From: Roseiterribacter gracilis
Lineage (GTDB): Bacteria > Pseudomonadota > Alphaproteobacteria > BOG-932 > Roseiterribacteraceae
Length of the DNA stretch: 64,000 nt
Direction of reading: 5' to 3'
NCBI GenBank assembly: GCA_018332375.1
Contig: BOPV01000001.1
Location: 1,736,001-1,800,000 of the forward strand
A program made the translations under genes and the position numbers. Numbering within the stretch: position 1 is the stretch's first letter; each line of letters begins with the position of its first letter. The notes beneath the pieces were generated by a model. The model saw nothing but the letters and a program-made list of their open reading frames with translations. It was not told the origin of the DNA and ran no database searches. Positions 9,039-18,147 of the stretch are shown here, piece after piece.

Positions 9039-9770
9039 ATGAACGGCGTCGACGTAGTGGTCATCGCGGTGGTCGGGGTCTCGGCCATCATCGCGTTCCT
9101 TCGCGGCTTCGTGCGCGAAATGCTGACGGTTGGCTCGTGGATCGGCGCCGCCTTCGTCACCGTCTACGGTTTGAATCCGCTGTTGCCGCACATGGAAGGC
9201 TGGATCGCGAACAAGACGGTCGCGTTGGGCGCAACCATCGCAGTGTTGTTCCTCGGTTCGCTGATCGTCTTCTCGGTCATCTCGCACCAGCTTGCGAAAT
9301 TCGTGCAGGGCTCGGCGCTGTCGGCGGTCGATCGTTCGCTGGGCGTCGCATTCGGCGTGTTGCGCGGCGCGATCCTGGTGTCGCTCGCCTATCTGCTGTT
9401 CATGTGGTTCAAGCCCGACGGCACGCCGATGCTGCAACAGGCCAAGACGCTGCCGATGATGGAACGCTGCGCCGAAATGTTGAAAAACGTGGTGCCCAGC
9501 GACCTTGGCAGCCGCCTGCCCTCTGAATTCGCGCCCGCACCGGTGCGCCCGGTTCCGACCGACGCAAAAGCGATGGCGCCGACCGGCATGTTGTCGACCA
9601 AAGCATCGGCGACCGCGCCCACCAAAGACGGCGCTGCTGCAGCGCCCGCCGAAGCCGGTTACGGCAAAGGCGCGCGCGACGACATCAAACGCACGCTGGA
9701 AATTCTCGATCTCGCCCGCGACGCCGCCGACAAAGTCGCGCCCGCGTCCCAAGACAAGGAACGTCGCTGA
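9039..9770 (+). CDS. cvpA: CvpA family membrane protein
   Basis: CvpA family, 243 aa. CvpA was named from colicin V production and is linked to envelope stress, but its activity is unknown. Four hydrophobic segments fill the first 130 residues, including the family pattern VGVSAIIAFLRGFVREML at the N-terminus. The C-terminal 110 residues are Ala/Pro/Lys-rich and predicted cytoplasmic and disordered, longer than in enterobacterial CvpA. The stop overlaps the purF start (TGATG), the usual cvpA-purF arrangement. Confidence 0.9.
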   Translation: MNGVDVVVIAVVGVSAIIAFLRGFVREMLTVGSWIGAAFVTVYGLNPLLPHMEGWIANKTVALGATIAVLFLGSLIVFSVISHQLAKFVQGSALSAVDRSLGVAFGVLRGAILVSLAYLLFMWFKPDGTPMLQQAKTLPMMERCAEMLKNVVPSDLGSRLPSEFAPAPVRPVPTDAKAMAPTGMLSTKASATAPTKDGAAAAPAEAGYGKGARDDIKRTLEILDLARDAADKVAPASQDKERR

Positions 9771-11233
9771 TGGACGAGCTCACCACCAATCCCTACGACG
9801 ACGACAAACTCAAAGAAGAGTGCGGCGTCTTCGGCATCTGGGGTCATTCGGATGCGGCCGCGATGGCAGCTCTGGGACTGCACGCGCTGCAGCACCGCGG
9901 GCAGGAGGCGACCGGCATCGTCACCACCGAAGAAGGCCGCTTCCACGCGCATCGCGCGCTGGGTCACGTCGGCGACGCCTTCGCTTCGCAAACGGTGATG
10001 GCGGGGCTTCGCGGTCATGCCGCGATCGGCCACAACCGCTACGCCACGACCGGCGACACGATCCTGCGCAACGTGCAGCCGCTGTTCGCCGACTTCGATT
10101 TTGGCGGCTTCGCCATCGGCCATAACGGCAACCTCACCAACGCGTACATGCTGCGCAAGCAGCTGGTCCGTCGTGGCGCGTTGTTTCAGTCGACGACCGA
10201 CACCGAAACCATTCTGCATCTGATGGCAACCGCACGTGGCGGGTCGGTGCTGGACCGTGTCGTCGAAACGCTGCGCCAGGTCGAAGGCGCCTATTCGCTG
10301 GTCTGTCTGTCGAAAGACATGATGATCGGCGTGCGCGATCCCAACGGCGTGCGCCCGCTGGCGCTCGGCAAAGTCGGCGAAGCGTGGGTGCTGGCGTCGG
10401 AAAGCTGTGCCTTCGACATTATCGGCGCCGACTTCGTGCGCGACGTCGAACCGGGCGAGCTGGTCTATGTCGACGGTCACGGGCTGCATTCGGTGAAGCC
10501 GTTTGCGCCGGCCTCGAACCGCTTCTGCATTTTCGAGTACATCTACTTCGCGCGTCCCGACAGCGTGGTCGAAACGCGCTCGGTCTACGAAGCGCGCAAG
10601 CGCATCGGCGCCGAGCTGTCGAAGGAAAGCAATGTCGACGCCGACCTGGTCGTGCCGGTGCCCGACAGCGGCGTGCCGGCAGCGGTCGGCTATGCAGCAG
10701 CCAGCGGCATTCCGTTCGAGCTGGGTATCATCCGCAATCACTATATCGGCCGCACCTTCATCGAGCCGACCGATCACATCCGCCATTTCGGCGTGAAGCT
10801 GAAACACAACGCCAACCGCGCCATTCTGGACGGCAAGCGCGTCGTGCTGGTCGATGACTCGATCGTGCGCGGCACCACGTCGAAAAAGATCGTCGAGATG
10901 GTGCGCGCCGCCGGCGCCAAGGAAGTGCATATGCGCATTTCCAGTCCGCCGACTGCGCATTCTTGCTTCTACGGCATCGACACGCCGGAACAGGAAAAGC
11001 TGCTGGCGCATCGTTACTCGGTCGAAGAAATGGCCAAACTGATCGGCGTCGACTCGCTGGCCTTCATTTCGATCGACGGCCTGTATCGCGCCATGGGCGG
11101 CGAAGCGCGCGATCCGGTCTCGCCCGGATTCTGCGACGCCTGCTTCACCGGCGACTATCCGATCGCGCTGGTCGATCGCGAAATGCAGGGCAATGGCGGC
11201 GGGCTTTCGCGCCTGTGGGAAGCACGAGCCTAA
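9770..11233 (+). CDS. purF: Amidophosphoribosyltransferase
   Basis: First committed enzyme of purine synthesis: glutamine plus PRPP gives 5-phosphoribosylamine. 487 aa. The class II glutaminase nucleophile is Cys18 (ECGVFG), exposed after removal of a short propeptide. The phosphoribosyltransferase PRPP loop is VLVDDSIVRGTTSKK. Four cysteines lie where the Bacillus-type enzyme binds its 4Fe-4S cluster (FCIFEY, HSCFYG and the pair in FCDACF), so this is the propeptide/Fe-S form, not the E. coli form. It is coupled to cvpA by TGATG; the SDR gene follows 4 nt later. Confidence 0.97.
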   Translation: MDELTTNPYDDDKLKEECGVFGIWGHSDAAAMAALGLHALQHRGQEATGIVTTEEGRFHAHRALGHVGDAFASQTVMAGLRGHAAIGHNRYATTGDTILRNVQPLFADFDFGGFAIGHNGNLTNAYMLRKQLVRRGALFQSTTDTETILHLMATARGGSVLDRVVETLRQVEGAYSLVCLSKDMMIGVRDPNGVRPLALGKVGEAWVLASESCAFDIIGADFVRDVEPGELVYVDGHGLHSVKPFAPASNRFCIFEYIYFARPDSVVETRSVYEARKRIGAELSKESNVDADLVVPVPDSGVPAAVGYAAASGIPFELGIIRNHYIGRTFIEPTDHIRHFGVKLKHNANRAILDGKRVVLVDDSIVRGTTSKKIVEMVRAAGAKEVHMRISSPPTAHSCFYGIDTPEQEKLLAHRYSVEEMAKLIGVDSLAFISIDGLYRAMGGEARDPVSPGFCDACFTGDYPIALVDREMQGNGGGLSRLWEARA

Positions 11234-11237
11234 CTCT

Positions 11238-11948
11238 ATGACGGAACGTTTGTTGGCCGGCACGGTCGCGCTGGTGACCGGCGGCAGCCGTGGATTGGGT
11301 GCAGCCACTGCCGTCGCGCTGGCGAAACGCGGTGCGCATGTCGTGTTGATCGCGCGCACGGTCGGTGGCCTCGAAGCAACCGACGATGCGGTGCAGGCAG
11401 TCGGCGGCAAAGCGACCTTGCTGCCGCTCGATCTTTCCAAGCTGGATCAACTCGAAGCGCTGGGCCCGACCTTGTTCGAACGGTTCGGGCGGCTGGACGG
11501 CTTCGTCAGCTGCGCCGCGGAATTGGGAACGCTGTCGCCCATCGCGCATGCCGAGCCCAAGAAATTCGACGGCACGATGTTGGTGAACTTCACCGCCAAC
11601 CAGCGGCTGGTGCGCACGCTCGACCCGCTGCTGCGCGCAGCCCCTGCCGGACGGGCCGCGTTCGTCACCGACAAAGTCGGCAACGTGCCCGTCGCCTATT
11701 GGGCCGGCTATGCGGTGTCGAAAGCGGCGCTGGAAATGATGGCGCGCACCTGGGCCGAAGAAACCCGCACCACCAATCTGCGTATCAACCTGTTCGACCC
11801 CGGTCCGATGTCGACCAATCTGCGCCGCAAGGCATTTCCGGGCGAGCCCGACGGGACGCAAGTGGCGCCCGAAGCGCGGGCCGACGCGCTCGCAGATCTG
11901 CTTCTCCCCACCGAGCATCGACACGGCGAGCGCATCGCGGCAGCCTGA
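11238..11948 (+). CDS. SDR family protein with altered catalytic triad
   Basis: Short-chain dehydrogenase/reductase fold, 236 aa. The cofactor loop TGGSRGLG (residues 14-21), Asn117, and YAVSK (Tyr158, Lys162) are present. The catalytic Ser expected 13 residues before the Tyr is Asp145 (context FVTDKVG), so classical activity is doubtful. The usual NNAG-type motif is also changed (VSCAAELG). This gene commonly follows purF in Alphaproteobacteria, but its substrate is unknown. The start is the ATG at 11238, 4 nt after the purF stop; an in-frame upstream start would overlap purF. The stop lies 4 nt before lrgA. Confidence 0.82.
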   Translation: MTERLLAGTVALVTGGSRGLGAATAVALAKRGAHVVLIARTVGGLEATDDAVQAVGGKATLLPLDLSKLDQLEALGPTLFERFGRLDGFVSCAAELGTLSPIAHAEPKKFDGTMLVNFTANQRLVRTLDPLLRAAPAGRAAFVTDKVGNVPVAYWAGYAVSKAALEMMARTWAEETRTTNLRINLFDPGPMSTNLRRKAFPGEPDGTQVAPEARADALADLLLPTEHRHGERIAAA

Positions 11949-11952
11949 GTAA

Positions 11953-12333
11953 ATGCTCGTCGCCTTCACCCTGCTGCTCGGTTTTCAGCTCGCGGGGGAA
12001 GTGATTGTCGGCCTGACCGGATGGCCGTTACCGGGCCCGGTTCTCGGCATGTTGTTTCTGGTCGCGTTCCTCACCGTGCGCGGTGCCGTGCCCGACGCGC
12101 TCGACAAACTCTCCGCCGCGTTGCTGCAGCATCTGCTGTTGCTGTTCGTGCCCGCCGGCGTCGGCGTGATCGTCTATGCCGCGCTGCTAGCGCGCGAATG
12201 GTTTGCGGTGCTGGTGGCGCTGTTCGTTTCGACCATCGCCACGATCGCGGTTACTGGTCTCGTCGCGCAGGCGCTGCTGAAGAGACAGGCGCGCAACACG
12301 CTCGTGTCCCCTCTCCCCGAGGGAGAGGGCTAG
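11953..12333 (+). CDS. CidA/LrgA family membrane protein
   Basis: Small holin-like inner-membrane protein, 126 aa, with four hydrophobic segments and the family motif PGPVLGMLFL near the first turn. CidA/LrgA proteins work with an LrgB partner; in some bacteria the pair transports pyruvate or 3-hydroxypropionate-type acids and modulates autolysis. The last residues, VSPLPEGEG, and the TAG stop are encoded by a dispersed palindromic repeat (see 12307-12416), so the native C-terminus was probably replaced when the repeat arrived. The partner lrgB follows 84 nt downstream. Confidence 0.88.
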   Translation: MLVAFTLLLGFQLAGEVIVGLTGWPLPGPVLGMLFLVAFLTVRGAVPDALDKLSAALLQHLLLLFVPAGVGVIVYAALLAREWFAVLVALFVSTIATIAVTGLVAQALLKRQARNTLVSPLPEGEG

Positions 12334-12416
12334 GGTGAGGGTTCGTCGACAAATCCTCACCCTCCCACGCGCTGACGCGCGCGGGCCCCTCCCCCTCCTT
12401 CGAGGAGAGGAGACAT
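12307..12416. repeat. Triple-hairpin palindromic repeat joining lrgA and lrgB
   Basis: Three inverted repeats in series. CCCTCTCCC / GGGAGAGGG forms a 9-bp stem with a CGA loop (12309-12329). AGGGTGAGG / CCTCACCCT is a second 9-bp stem across about 12332-12365. A CTCC / GGAG hairpin lies near 12395-12410. This CT/GA-rich type is widespread in proteobacterial genomes (recalled, not searched). The first stem is translated as the LrgA C-terminus and includes the stop; the last arm (GGAGA) is the probable Shine-Dalgarno of lrgB, 4 nt before its GTG. Confidence 0.82.
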
Positions 12417-12417
12417 C

Positions 12418-13137
12418 GTGAGCGAGTCCTTCTTTCATCTGTGGACCTATCTCGCAGCGACGCCGCTGCTGGGTCTGACCTTGACCCTGATCGCCTACAT
12501 GATCGGCGACGCCGCCTATCGTGCCAGCGGTCGCAAGCCGTATGTGTCGCCGGTGCTGATTGCGATCATCGTGCTGGGCACGTTGCTGCTGGCGACCGGC
12601 ACGCCGTACCGCACCTATTTCGAAGGTGCGCAGTTCGTGCATTTCCTGCTCGGGCCCGCCACGGTCGCGCTGGGCGTACCGTTGTGGCGCAATCGCCATG
12701 AGGTGAAGCGCGCTGCGCTGCCGATCCTGGCCGGCGTTGCGGCCGGGTCGATCACTGCCGTCGTCAGCACCGTCGTCATTGCGCGTGCGCTGGGTGCGTC
12801 GGAACAAACGGTGCTGTCGATGGCGCCCAAATCGGTGACGACACCGATTGCGATGGGCATCGCGGAAAAACTCGGCGGCCTGCCCGCCATCGCCGCGATC
12901 ATGGTGCTGGTGACCGGCGTCAGCGGCGCCATGATGGGGCGCTACGTGCTGAACGCGGTCGGTGTGCGCGACTGGCGTGCGCGCGGCCTTGCCGTCGGTA
13001 CGGCGGCGCACGGCCAAGGCACCGCGGTCGCGCTCACCGCCAACGAAACGGCTGGCGTGTTTGCGTCGATCGCGCTGGGATTGAATGGCGTTCTGACGGC
13101 ATTGCTGGTGCCGTTGCTGCTGCAACTTCTGCGCTGA
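12418..13137 (+). CDS. LrgB family membrane protein
   Basis: Partner of the LrgA-type protein, 239 aa, normal for LrgB/YohK. Several membrane segments are visible, and the conserved family block MAPKSVTTPIAMGIAEKLGG is intact, followed by the GVRDWRARGLAVGTAAHGQG region. It starts at GTG with GGAGA 4 nt upstream, contributed by the repeat. Together with the preceding gene it likely forms the two-component transporter or holin/antiholin-like pair. No LytSR-type regulator lies next to it. Confidence 0.93.
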   Translation: MSESFFHLWTYLAATPLLGLTLTLIAYMIGDAAYRASGRKPYVSPVLIAIIVLGTLLLATGTPYRTYFEGAQFVHFLLGPATVALGVPLWRNRHEVKRAALPILAGVAAGSITAVVSTVVIARALGASEQTVLSMAPKSVTTPIAMGIAEKLGGLPAIAAIMVLVTGVSGAMMGRYVLNAVGVRDWRARGLAVGTAAHGQGTAVALTANETAGVFASIALGLNGVLTALLVPLLLQLLR

Positions 13138-13145
13138 GACATCCG

Positions 13146-13820
13146 ATGTGCGCGCGTGCTGCCCTGACCAAGACCGCGTCTGAACTGGCCAAGCTGTTCG
13201 GCACCAAAGGCACCAACCTGCCGAACATTCGCGCGCGCTGGAATTTGTGCCCGACCGACACGGCCCCGATCGTGCGCGACGGCGGGGGCGGCGAACGCGA
13301 ACTCGTCAGCGCAATCTGGGATTATCGCGACGGCAAGGTCGCCACGCTGAAAGGTCGCCGGCCGCTGATCAATCTGCGCGGCGAAAGTTTTCGCGGTACG
13401 CGCAGCTTTGCGACATCGCGCTGCCTGGTGCCGGTCGACGGGTTCTACGAGTTCCGCAAAACCGGCGCCAAGCCGCTGCCTTACTATTTCACGCGCCAAG
13501 ACGGCGGCGCGTTTGCACTGGGCGGCGTGTGGTCGCTGTGGCAGGGCGAAACCGAAACCTTGCTCACCTACGCCGTGCTGACGGTCGCGCCGAACCACTT
13601 GGTCGGCGCGATCCACGACCGCATGCCGTTGGTGATCGACGAGAGCAATTGGGGCGCGTGGCTAAACGCACCGGCCGACCAGGCCGCCAAGCTGGTCGCA
13701 ACCAACAAGATGGACGGCTACGAACGGCGGCCGGTTTCGACGCGCGTGAACTCGGTCAAGAATGACGATGCGAGCCTGATCGAGCCCGTCGCTGACGCAG
13801 GGACGGATTTGTTCGGCTGA
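13146..13820 (+). CDS. SRAP family DNA-protein crosslinking protein (YedK/HMCES type)
   Basis: SOS-response-associated peptidase family protein, 224 aa, that shields abasic sites in single-stranded DNA by forming a thiazolidine crosslink. All key residues are present: Cys2 directly after Met, Asn33 (RWNLCPTD), Asn77 in INLRGE, Glu102 (GFYEF) and His157 (IHDRMP). The start is certain because Cys2 must be exposed by Met removal. The gene sits 8 nt after lrgB and overlaps the downstream EamA gene (TGATG). No LexA box was recognised upstream. Confidence 0.94.
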   Translation: MCARAALTKTASELAKLFGTKGTNLPNIRARWNLCPTDTAPIVRDGGGGERELVSAIWDYRDGKVATLKGRRPLINLRGESFRGTRSFATSRCLVPVDGFYEFRKTGAKPLPYYFTRQDGGAFALGGVWSLWQGETETLLTYAVLTVAPNHLVGAIHDRMPLVIDESNWGAWLNAPADQAAKLVATNKMDGYERRPVSTRVNSVKNDDASLIEPVADAGTDLFG

Positions 13821-14674
13821 TGCGTTTCGCACCGTTTCTATTTCTGCTGCTGTGGTCGAGCGGCTTCACCGCGTTGAAACTGGGCCTCGCCGACGCCGAG
13901 CCGTTCACGTTTCTGGCGCTGCGCTATCTGTGCGCGGTCGCGTTGCTGGTTCCGCTGACGTTGATCGTGCGGCCGCGTTGGCCGACGACGCAGATGCAGT
14001 TCGTGCATCTCGCCGTGATCGGCGTGCTAGTGCAGGCCTTCTATTTTTCGATGACCTATCTGTCGATCCGCCTGGGCCTGGGCGCCGGCACGATCGCGCT
14101 GGTGACGTCATTGCAACCGATCCTGGTTACGCTGGCGGCACCCGCCGTTGCGGGCGAGCGGGTTGAGGCGTCGCGCTGGCTCGGTCTGTTGCTTGGGCTT
14201 GGCGGTGCGATGGTGACGATCGTCGCCAAGTCCGACGTGGAAGTGACGTCGAGCCTGGCGCTGGGTGCTGCGGTGCTGGCTTTGCTCGCCCTCACCGGCG
14301 GCACGCTCTACGAAAAACGCTTCGGCACCGCGCAACATCCGCTGGCTTCGAATCTGGTGCAGTATGCGGTCGGGCTGATCGTGGTTGCACCGTTCGCGCT
14401 GTCGCTGGAAACGCTGCAGATCAACTGGACGCCGCAACTGATCGGCAGCCTCGCCTATCTGGTCATCTGCAATTCGTTGGTCGCGATGACCCTGCTGTTC
14501 GCGATGATCCGCGCCGGACAAGTGTCGCGCGTGTCATCGCTGTTCTTCCTGGTGCCGCCGGGCGCAGCGTTGGTCGCGTGGATCGTGCTGGGCGAACATA
14601 TGCCGCCACTGGCTTGGGGCGGTTTCGCGCTGGCTGCAGTCGGTGTCTATCTCGCGACGCGTCAGCGCGCTTAG
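13820..14674 (+). CDS. EamA/DMT family transporter
   Basis: Ten-segment inner-membrane permease of the drug/metabolite transporter superfamily, 284 aa, with two EamA repeats. The first begins [18 protein letters not shown]; the second starts around residue 150 ([17 protein letters not shown]). Members export amino acids, nucleosides or drugs; the substrate cannot be read from sequence. It is coupled to the SRAP gene by TGATG, and its stop overlaps the stop of der on the opposite strand by 3 nt. Confidence 0.88.
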   Translation: MRFAPFLFLLLWSSGFTALKLGLADAEPFTFLALRYLCAVALLVPLTLIVRPRWPTTQMQFVHLAVIGVLVQAFYFSMTYLSIRLGLGAGTIALVTSLQPILVTLAAPAVAGERVEASRWLGLLLGLGGAMVTIVAKSDVEVTSSLALGAAVLALLALTGGTLYEKRFGTAQHPLASNLVQYAVGLIVVAPFALSLETLQINWTPQLIGSLAYLVICNSLVAMTLLFAMIRAGQVSRVSSLFFLVPPGAALVAWIVLGEHMPPLAWGGFALAAVGVYLATRQRA

Positions 14675-16035
14675 TCTTCGTCGCTGCCTTTGTCGGCGTA
14701 CGGATTCTCGCCCTTGCGCAGCAAGAAGCGGATGGGAATGCCGGGCAGCTTGAAGGCGTCGCGCAGGCCGTTGACCAGATAGCGCACGTAGCTGTCCGGC
14801 AGCGCTTCCGGATGCGAACACCACAGCGCGAAAGTCGGCGGGCGCGCTTTGATTTGCGTCATGTAGCGCGCACGGTTGGCGCGGCCGCTCACGGCGGGCG
14901 GCGGATGCGACTGCGTCATGCCGGCGAGCCAGCGATTCAAGCGGCCGGTCGCGATACGCGTGTCCCACAGATCGTGCATCGTCAGCACCGCATCCATGAG
15001 CTTGTCGAGGCCGCGTTCCTTCTTTGCAGAAATCGGCAGCGCCACGATTTCGCGCACCTGCGCCAGGCTGGTCTGGATCCGGTCTTTGAGACGCTGCACC
15101 GACTCGTTCTTGTCGTCGACGATGTCCCACTTGTTGACCGCGAGAACCAGCGCGCGGCCTTCTTCTTCGACCAGACGCGCGATCGTCAGATCCTGCTTGT
15201 CGAGGATCGCGTTGGCATCGAGGACGAGGACAACAACGTGTGCCAAGCGAATGGCGCGCAAGGTTTCATCGACCGCGGCTTTTTCCAGCACGTCAACGAC
15301 GCGGGCGCGTTTGCGCATGCCGGCCGTGTCGACGAGGCGGATGGGACGATCTTTGTAGGTCCATTCGACGTGAATGGAATCGCGCGTCAGGCCCGGCTCG
15401 GGCCCGGTCAGCGCGCGTTCGTCGCCGACCAGCGCGTTGAGCAAGGTCGACTTGCCCGCATTGGGACGGCCGACGATGGCGAGATTGATTTTGCGCGGGC
15501 CTTCTTCGCGGGCTTCTTCGTCGCCCTCTTCGGGCACCGGGACGTATGGCACCAACGCTTCGTAGAGATCGGCGAAACCGTCGCCATGCACCGCCGACAA
15601 CGGCACCGGATCGCCCAGGCCAAGCGCATAGGCTTCGCCCAAGCCCGACATGGTCGCGCGCCCTTCGACCTTGTTTACGACCAGAATGACCGGCGTCGAT
15701 TGCTTGCGCATCACGTCGGCGAAATAGCGGTCGGTCGGGGTCACGCCTTCGCGCGCATCGATCACGAACAGCGCAACGTCGGCTTCGGCCAGCGCACGTT
15801 CGGTGCCCTGGCGCATGCGCGCTTCCATGACGTCGCCGCGCGCGTCTTCGAGGCCCGCCGTGTCGATTGCGAGAAAGCGCAGGCCGGCAAGATCGGCTTC
15901 GGCTTCGCGCCAGTCGCGCGTCGTGCCCGCCGAGTCATCGACGATGGCGAGCTTCTTGCGCACGAGCCGGTTGAACAGCGTCGATTTGCCGACATTGGGT
16001 CGGCCGACCAAGGCGACGCGGGCTAAGGCGGTCAT
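14671..16035 (-). CDS. der: Ribosome biogenesis GTPase Der
   Basis: Tandem-domain GTPase needed for 50S subunit maturation (EngA). 454 aa. The first G domain has [16 protein letters not shown] and NKVE; the second has [16 protein letters not shown] and NKWD; a C-terminal KH-like domain ends in [10 protein letters not shown]. It follows bamB and the TPR gene on the same strand, the usual der-bamB association. A 63-nt gap with a strong hairpin separates it from bamB. The 3' end overlaps the EamA stop codon on the plus strand. Confidence 0.97.
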   Translation of the reverse strand: MTALARVALVGRPNVGKSTLFNRLVRKKLAIVDDSAGTTRDWREAEADLAGLRFLAIDTAGLEDARGDVMEARMRQGTERALAEADVALFVIDAREGVTPTDRYFADVMRKQSTPVILVVNKVEGRATMSGLGEAYALGLGDPVPLSAVHGDGFADLYEALVPYVPVPEEGDEEAREEGPRKINLAIVGRPNAGKSTLLNALVGDERALTGPEPGLTRDSIHVEWTYKDRPIRLVDTAGMRKRARVVDVLEKAAVDETLRAIRLAHVVVLVLDANAILDKQDLTIARLVEEEGRALVLAVNKWDIVDDKNESVQRLKDRIQTSLAQVREIVALPISAKKERGLDKLMDAVLTMHDLWDTRIATGRLNRWLAGMTQSHPPPAVSGRANRARYMTQIKARPPTFALWCSHPEALPDSYVRYLVNGLRDAFKLPGIPIRFLLRKGENPYADKGSDED

Positions 16036-16049
16036 AGCGAAGAATCTAC

Positions 16050-16084
16050 CACAGAGGACACGGAGAGGCGCCGTGTCCTCCGTG
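16050..16084. repeat. Hairpin between bamB and der
   Basis: Perfect 10-bp inverted repeat GAGGACACGG / CCGTGTCCTC with a 7-nt loop, extended by CAC/GTG across one mismatch. No T-run follows on either strand. It lies in the 63-nt space between two genes of one operon and looks more like a dispersed repeat or processing site than a terminator. Confidence 0.55.
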
Positions 16085-16098
16085 ATTGGATCTTGCGA

Positions 16099-17430
16099 TC
16101 AACGAAACGCGATCAGATCGCCTTCGTCGTTGAGCACGTAGAGCGTGTTGTTGGCGACGACCGGGATCACCTGCACGCCGGCTTTGGCTTCCAGCTTGCG
16201 GATGATCGAGCCGTCAGCCGGCGAAATCTCGGCCACGTCGCCGATCGAATTGGCGGCGATGATGCGGTTGCCCGCAACGATCGGGCCGACCCACATGATC
16301 GGATCTTCGCGCTTTTCCGGATCTTCGTAGCGCGGCAGCTGCGAGATCCACTTGATGCCGCCGCTTTCGCGGTCGATGCAGATCAGTTCCTGATCGTTGT
16401 CGATGGCAAAGACATAGTCGCCAACCGAGTACGGCGTGCTGGTCGAACCCATTTCGACCTGCCAGGCGCGCGCACCCGAACGCACGTCGATCGCGACCAT
16501 GCGGCCACCGATCGACACCGCGATGGCGCGGTTGCGATCGATCACGGGTGCAGCGGCGATGTCGGTCAAGCTCCAGAAGGCCGATGCACGACGCACCGCC
16601 GACAGGTTATCCGCCCACACGGTGCGGCCGGTTTCGACGCGGAACGCGTAGAGCTCGCCCGAGCTGTAGGACGAAAGAACGATGTTGCCTTCGGCGGCCG
16701 GGCTCGACTGGCCGTAGACGCCTTCGCTTTCCTGCGTGCCGACATGGTTCCACACCGCACGGCCGGTCGCAGCGTCGAGCGCGATCAGTTCGTTGTCCTT
16801 GGTCGTGATGAACACACGGCCATCGGCAAACGTCGGCGCGGCACGCGCCGGCGCGTTCAGGCTTTTGCGCCAGATCGCACCGCCATTAGCGGGATCGAGT
16901 GCGAAGAGTTCGGTCTGGCCCGACGTCGCGTAGATGCGGCCGTCACCAAAGGCGAGACCGCCCGACAAGGTCTGCGACGCACCGGTTTTCGCAGCGACGC
17001 GCACGCGCCAGATCTGCTTGCCGTTGTCGCCGTCGAACGCAGCGAGTTCGCCTTCTGCGTCGAGCAGATAGACGCGACCGCCGACAACCAGCGGCTGGCC
17101 GGCATAACGCAGGCTGGACGATGCGCCCGCGCCGGCTTTGACGCGCCAGACTTCGCGCAGCGACGACGACAGAGCGAGATTGCCCGGCGCATGGCCCGAC
17201 ACGCCGCCGGTCATTGACCAGCTGGTGTTCGTCACCATCGCGGGCAGCACGACCGGCTTTCCCTTCAGGACCGGATCAGCGACCAGCTTGTCGTTGAAAC
17301 GGATGATCGACTGGCGTTGCCCCTGCAGCTTCGGCTTGTCGTCGCCGCTGAACGGGTTGATCGAGTCGAGGAAGCTGCAGCCGCTCAGCAGCAAAGTCAT
17401 CGCGCCAATCGCGGCAAGTTTCATGCGCAT
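16099..17430 (-). CDS. bamB: Outer membrane assembly lipoprotein BamB-like, PQQ-type beta-propeller
   Basis: Lipoprotein of the BAM complex that helps fold outer-membrane beta-barrels. 443 aa, somewhat longer than the E. coli protein. The signal sequence ends in lipobox LLSGC (Cys about residue 18), followed by repeated propeller blades of PQQ type, each with a W and AxDxxxG pattern (for example ELIALDAATGRAVWNHVG, ELFALDPANGGAIWRKSL). It lies 3 nt after the TPR gene and upstream of der, the order typical of BamB loci. Other PQQ-propeller lipoproteins exist, but context supports BamB. Confidence 0.92.
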   Translation of the reverse strand: MRMKLAAIGAMTLLLSGCSFLDSINPFSGDDKPKLQGQRQSIIRFNDKLVADPVLKGKPVVLPAMVTNTSWSMTGGVSGHAPGNLALSSSLREVWRVKAGAGASSSLRYAGQPLVVGGRVYLLDAEGELAAFDGDNGKQIWRVRVAAKTGASQTLSGGLAFGDGRIYATSGQTELFALDPANGGAIWRKSLNAPARAAPTFADGRVFITTKDNELIALDAATGRAVWNHVGTQESEGVYGQSSPAAEGNIVLSSYSSGELYAFRVETGRTVWADNLSAVRRASAFWSLTDIAAAPVIDRNRAIAVSIGGRMVAIDVRSGARAWQVEMGSTSTPYSVGDYVFAIDNDQELICIDRESGGIKWISQLPRYEDPEKREDPIMWVGPIVAGNRIIAANSIGDVAEISPADGSIIRKLEAKAGVQVIPVVANNTLYVLNDEGDLIAFR

Positions 17431-17433
17431 GGG

Positions 17434-18081
17434 TCAGTTCTCTCCGCGATAGCGCTGCGCCATCTCGCGCGCACGCTGTGCGACACCGGTGGGCGTCGTC
17501 TGGTCTTGGGCGAGTTGATCGAACAATTTGGCTGCGCCGGCACGATCGCCCGACTTGGCCGTCGCCAGCGCAATCAGTTCACGCGCAAGCGACGAAAATG
17601 GGGCATTCGGCGCCGCGAGCGGCTGCAGGGCCTTGATCGCATCGGCCGGCGGCAGCTGGTCGAAGCGCAAGGTCGCGGCGCGCAGCGCGGCGGTGTCCCG
17701 GGTCAGCTGATCGGCGCTGGCGTCCTGGGCGATGCGGTCATAGAGCGCAACCGCCCCGACTGCGTCGCCGGCCTGCACGCGGGCCGCAGCCTCTTCGAGC
17801 ACAGCCAGACGGGCGTGGCTCGCATCGGCCTTGGTCGCATAGGCAGCCAGATTGTCGGCCGTTCCCTTGGGATCGGTCGGCGCCGTGCTGACGGCCTGGG
17901 CCAACGCGGCCGTGGATTCAGCACGCTGGGCTGCCTGCTGGCGCTTCCAGAAGGTCACGGCCGCGGTGGCCAGAACGACGACGATTGCGGCGGCGAGAAT
18001 CAGGCCACCCCAACGCTTCCAGAGCGCAGCCATTCGGTCGCGCCGGAGGTCTTCGTCGACCTCGTCAAAAATATCAGTCAT
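17434..18081 (-). CDS. Membrane-anchored TPR protein (YfgM-like)
   Basis: 215 aa. One N-terminal membrane anchor (about residues 25-45, LILAAAIVVVLATAAVTFW) is preceded by an acidic cytoplasmic leader MTDIFDEVDEDLRRDR, then an Ala-rich helical region with TPR-like repeats faces the periplasm. This is the YfgM / ancillary SecYEG translocon family (TPR_21), which in many bacteria precedes bamB-der, as here. It is the first gene of the minus-strand operon. A role in handing periplasmic proteins to chaperones is inferred from the family. Confidence 0.85.
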   Translation of the reverse strand: MTDIFDEVDEDLRRDRMAALWKRWGGLILAAAIVVVLATAAVTFWKRQQAAQRAESTAALAQAVSTAPTDPKGTADNLAAYATKADASHARLAVLEEAAARVQAGDAVGAVALYDRIAQDASADQLTRDTAALRAATLRFDQLPPADAIKALQPLAAPNAPFSSLARELIALATAKSGDRAGAAKLFDQLAQDQTTPTGVAQRAREMAQRYRGEN

Positions 18082-18147
18082 GGGCGGGGGATTTAGGCTC
18101 CCTCGAACGGACGCCCTGGGGGCGGACGTTCTCGTGATTTTGGTCTG

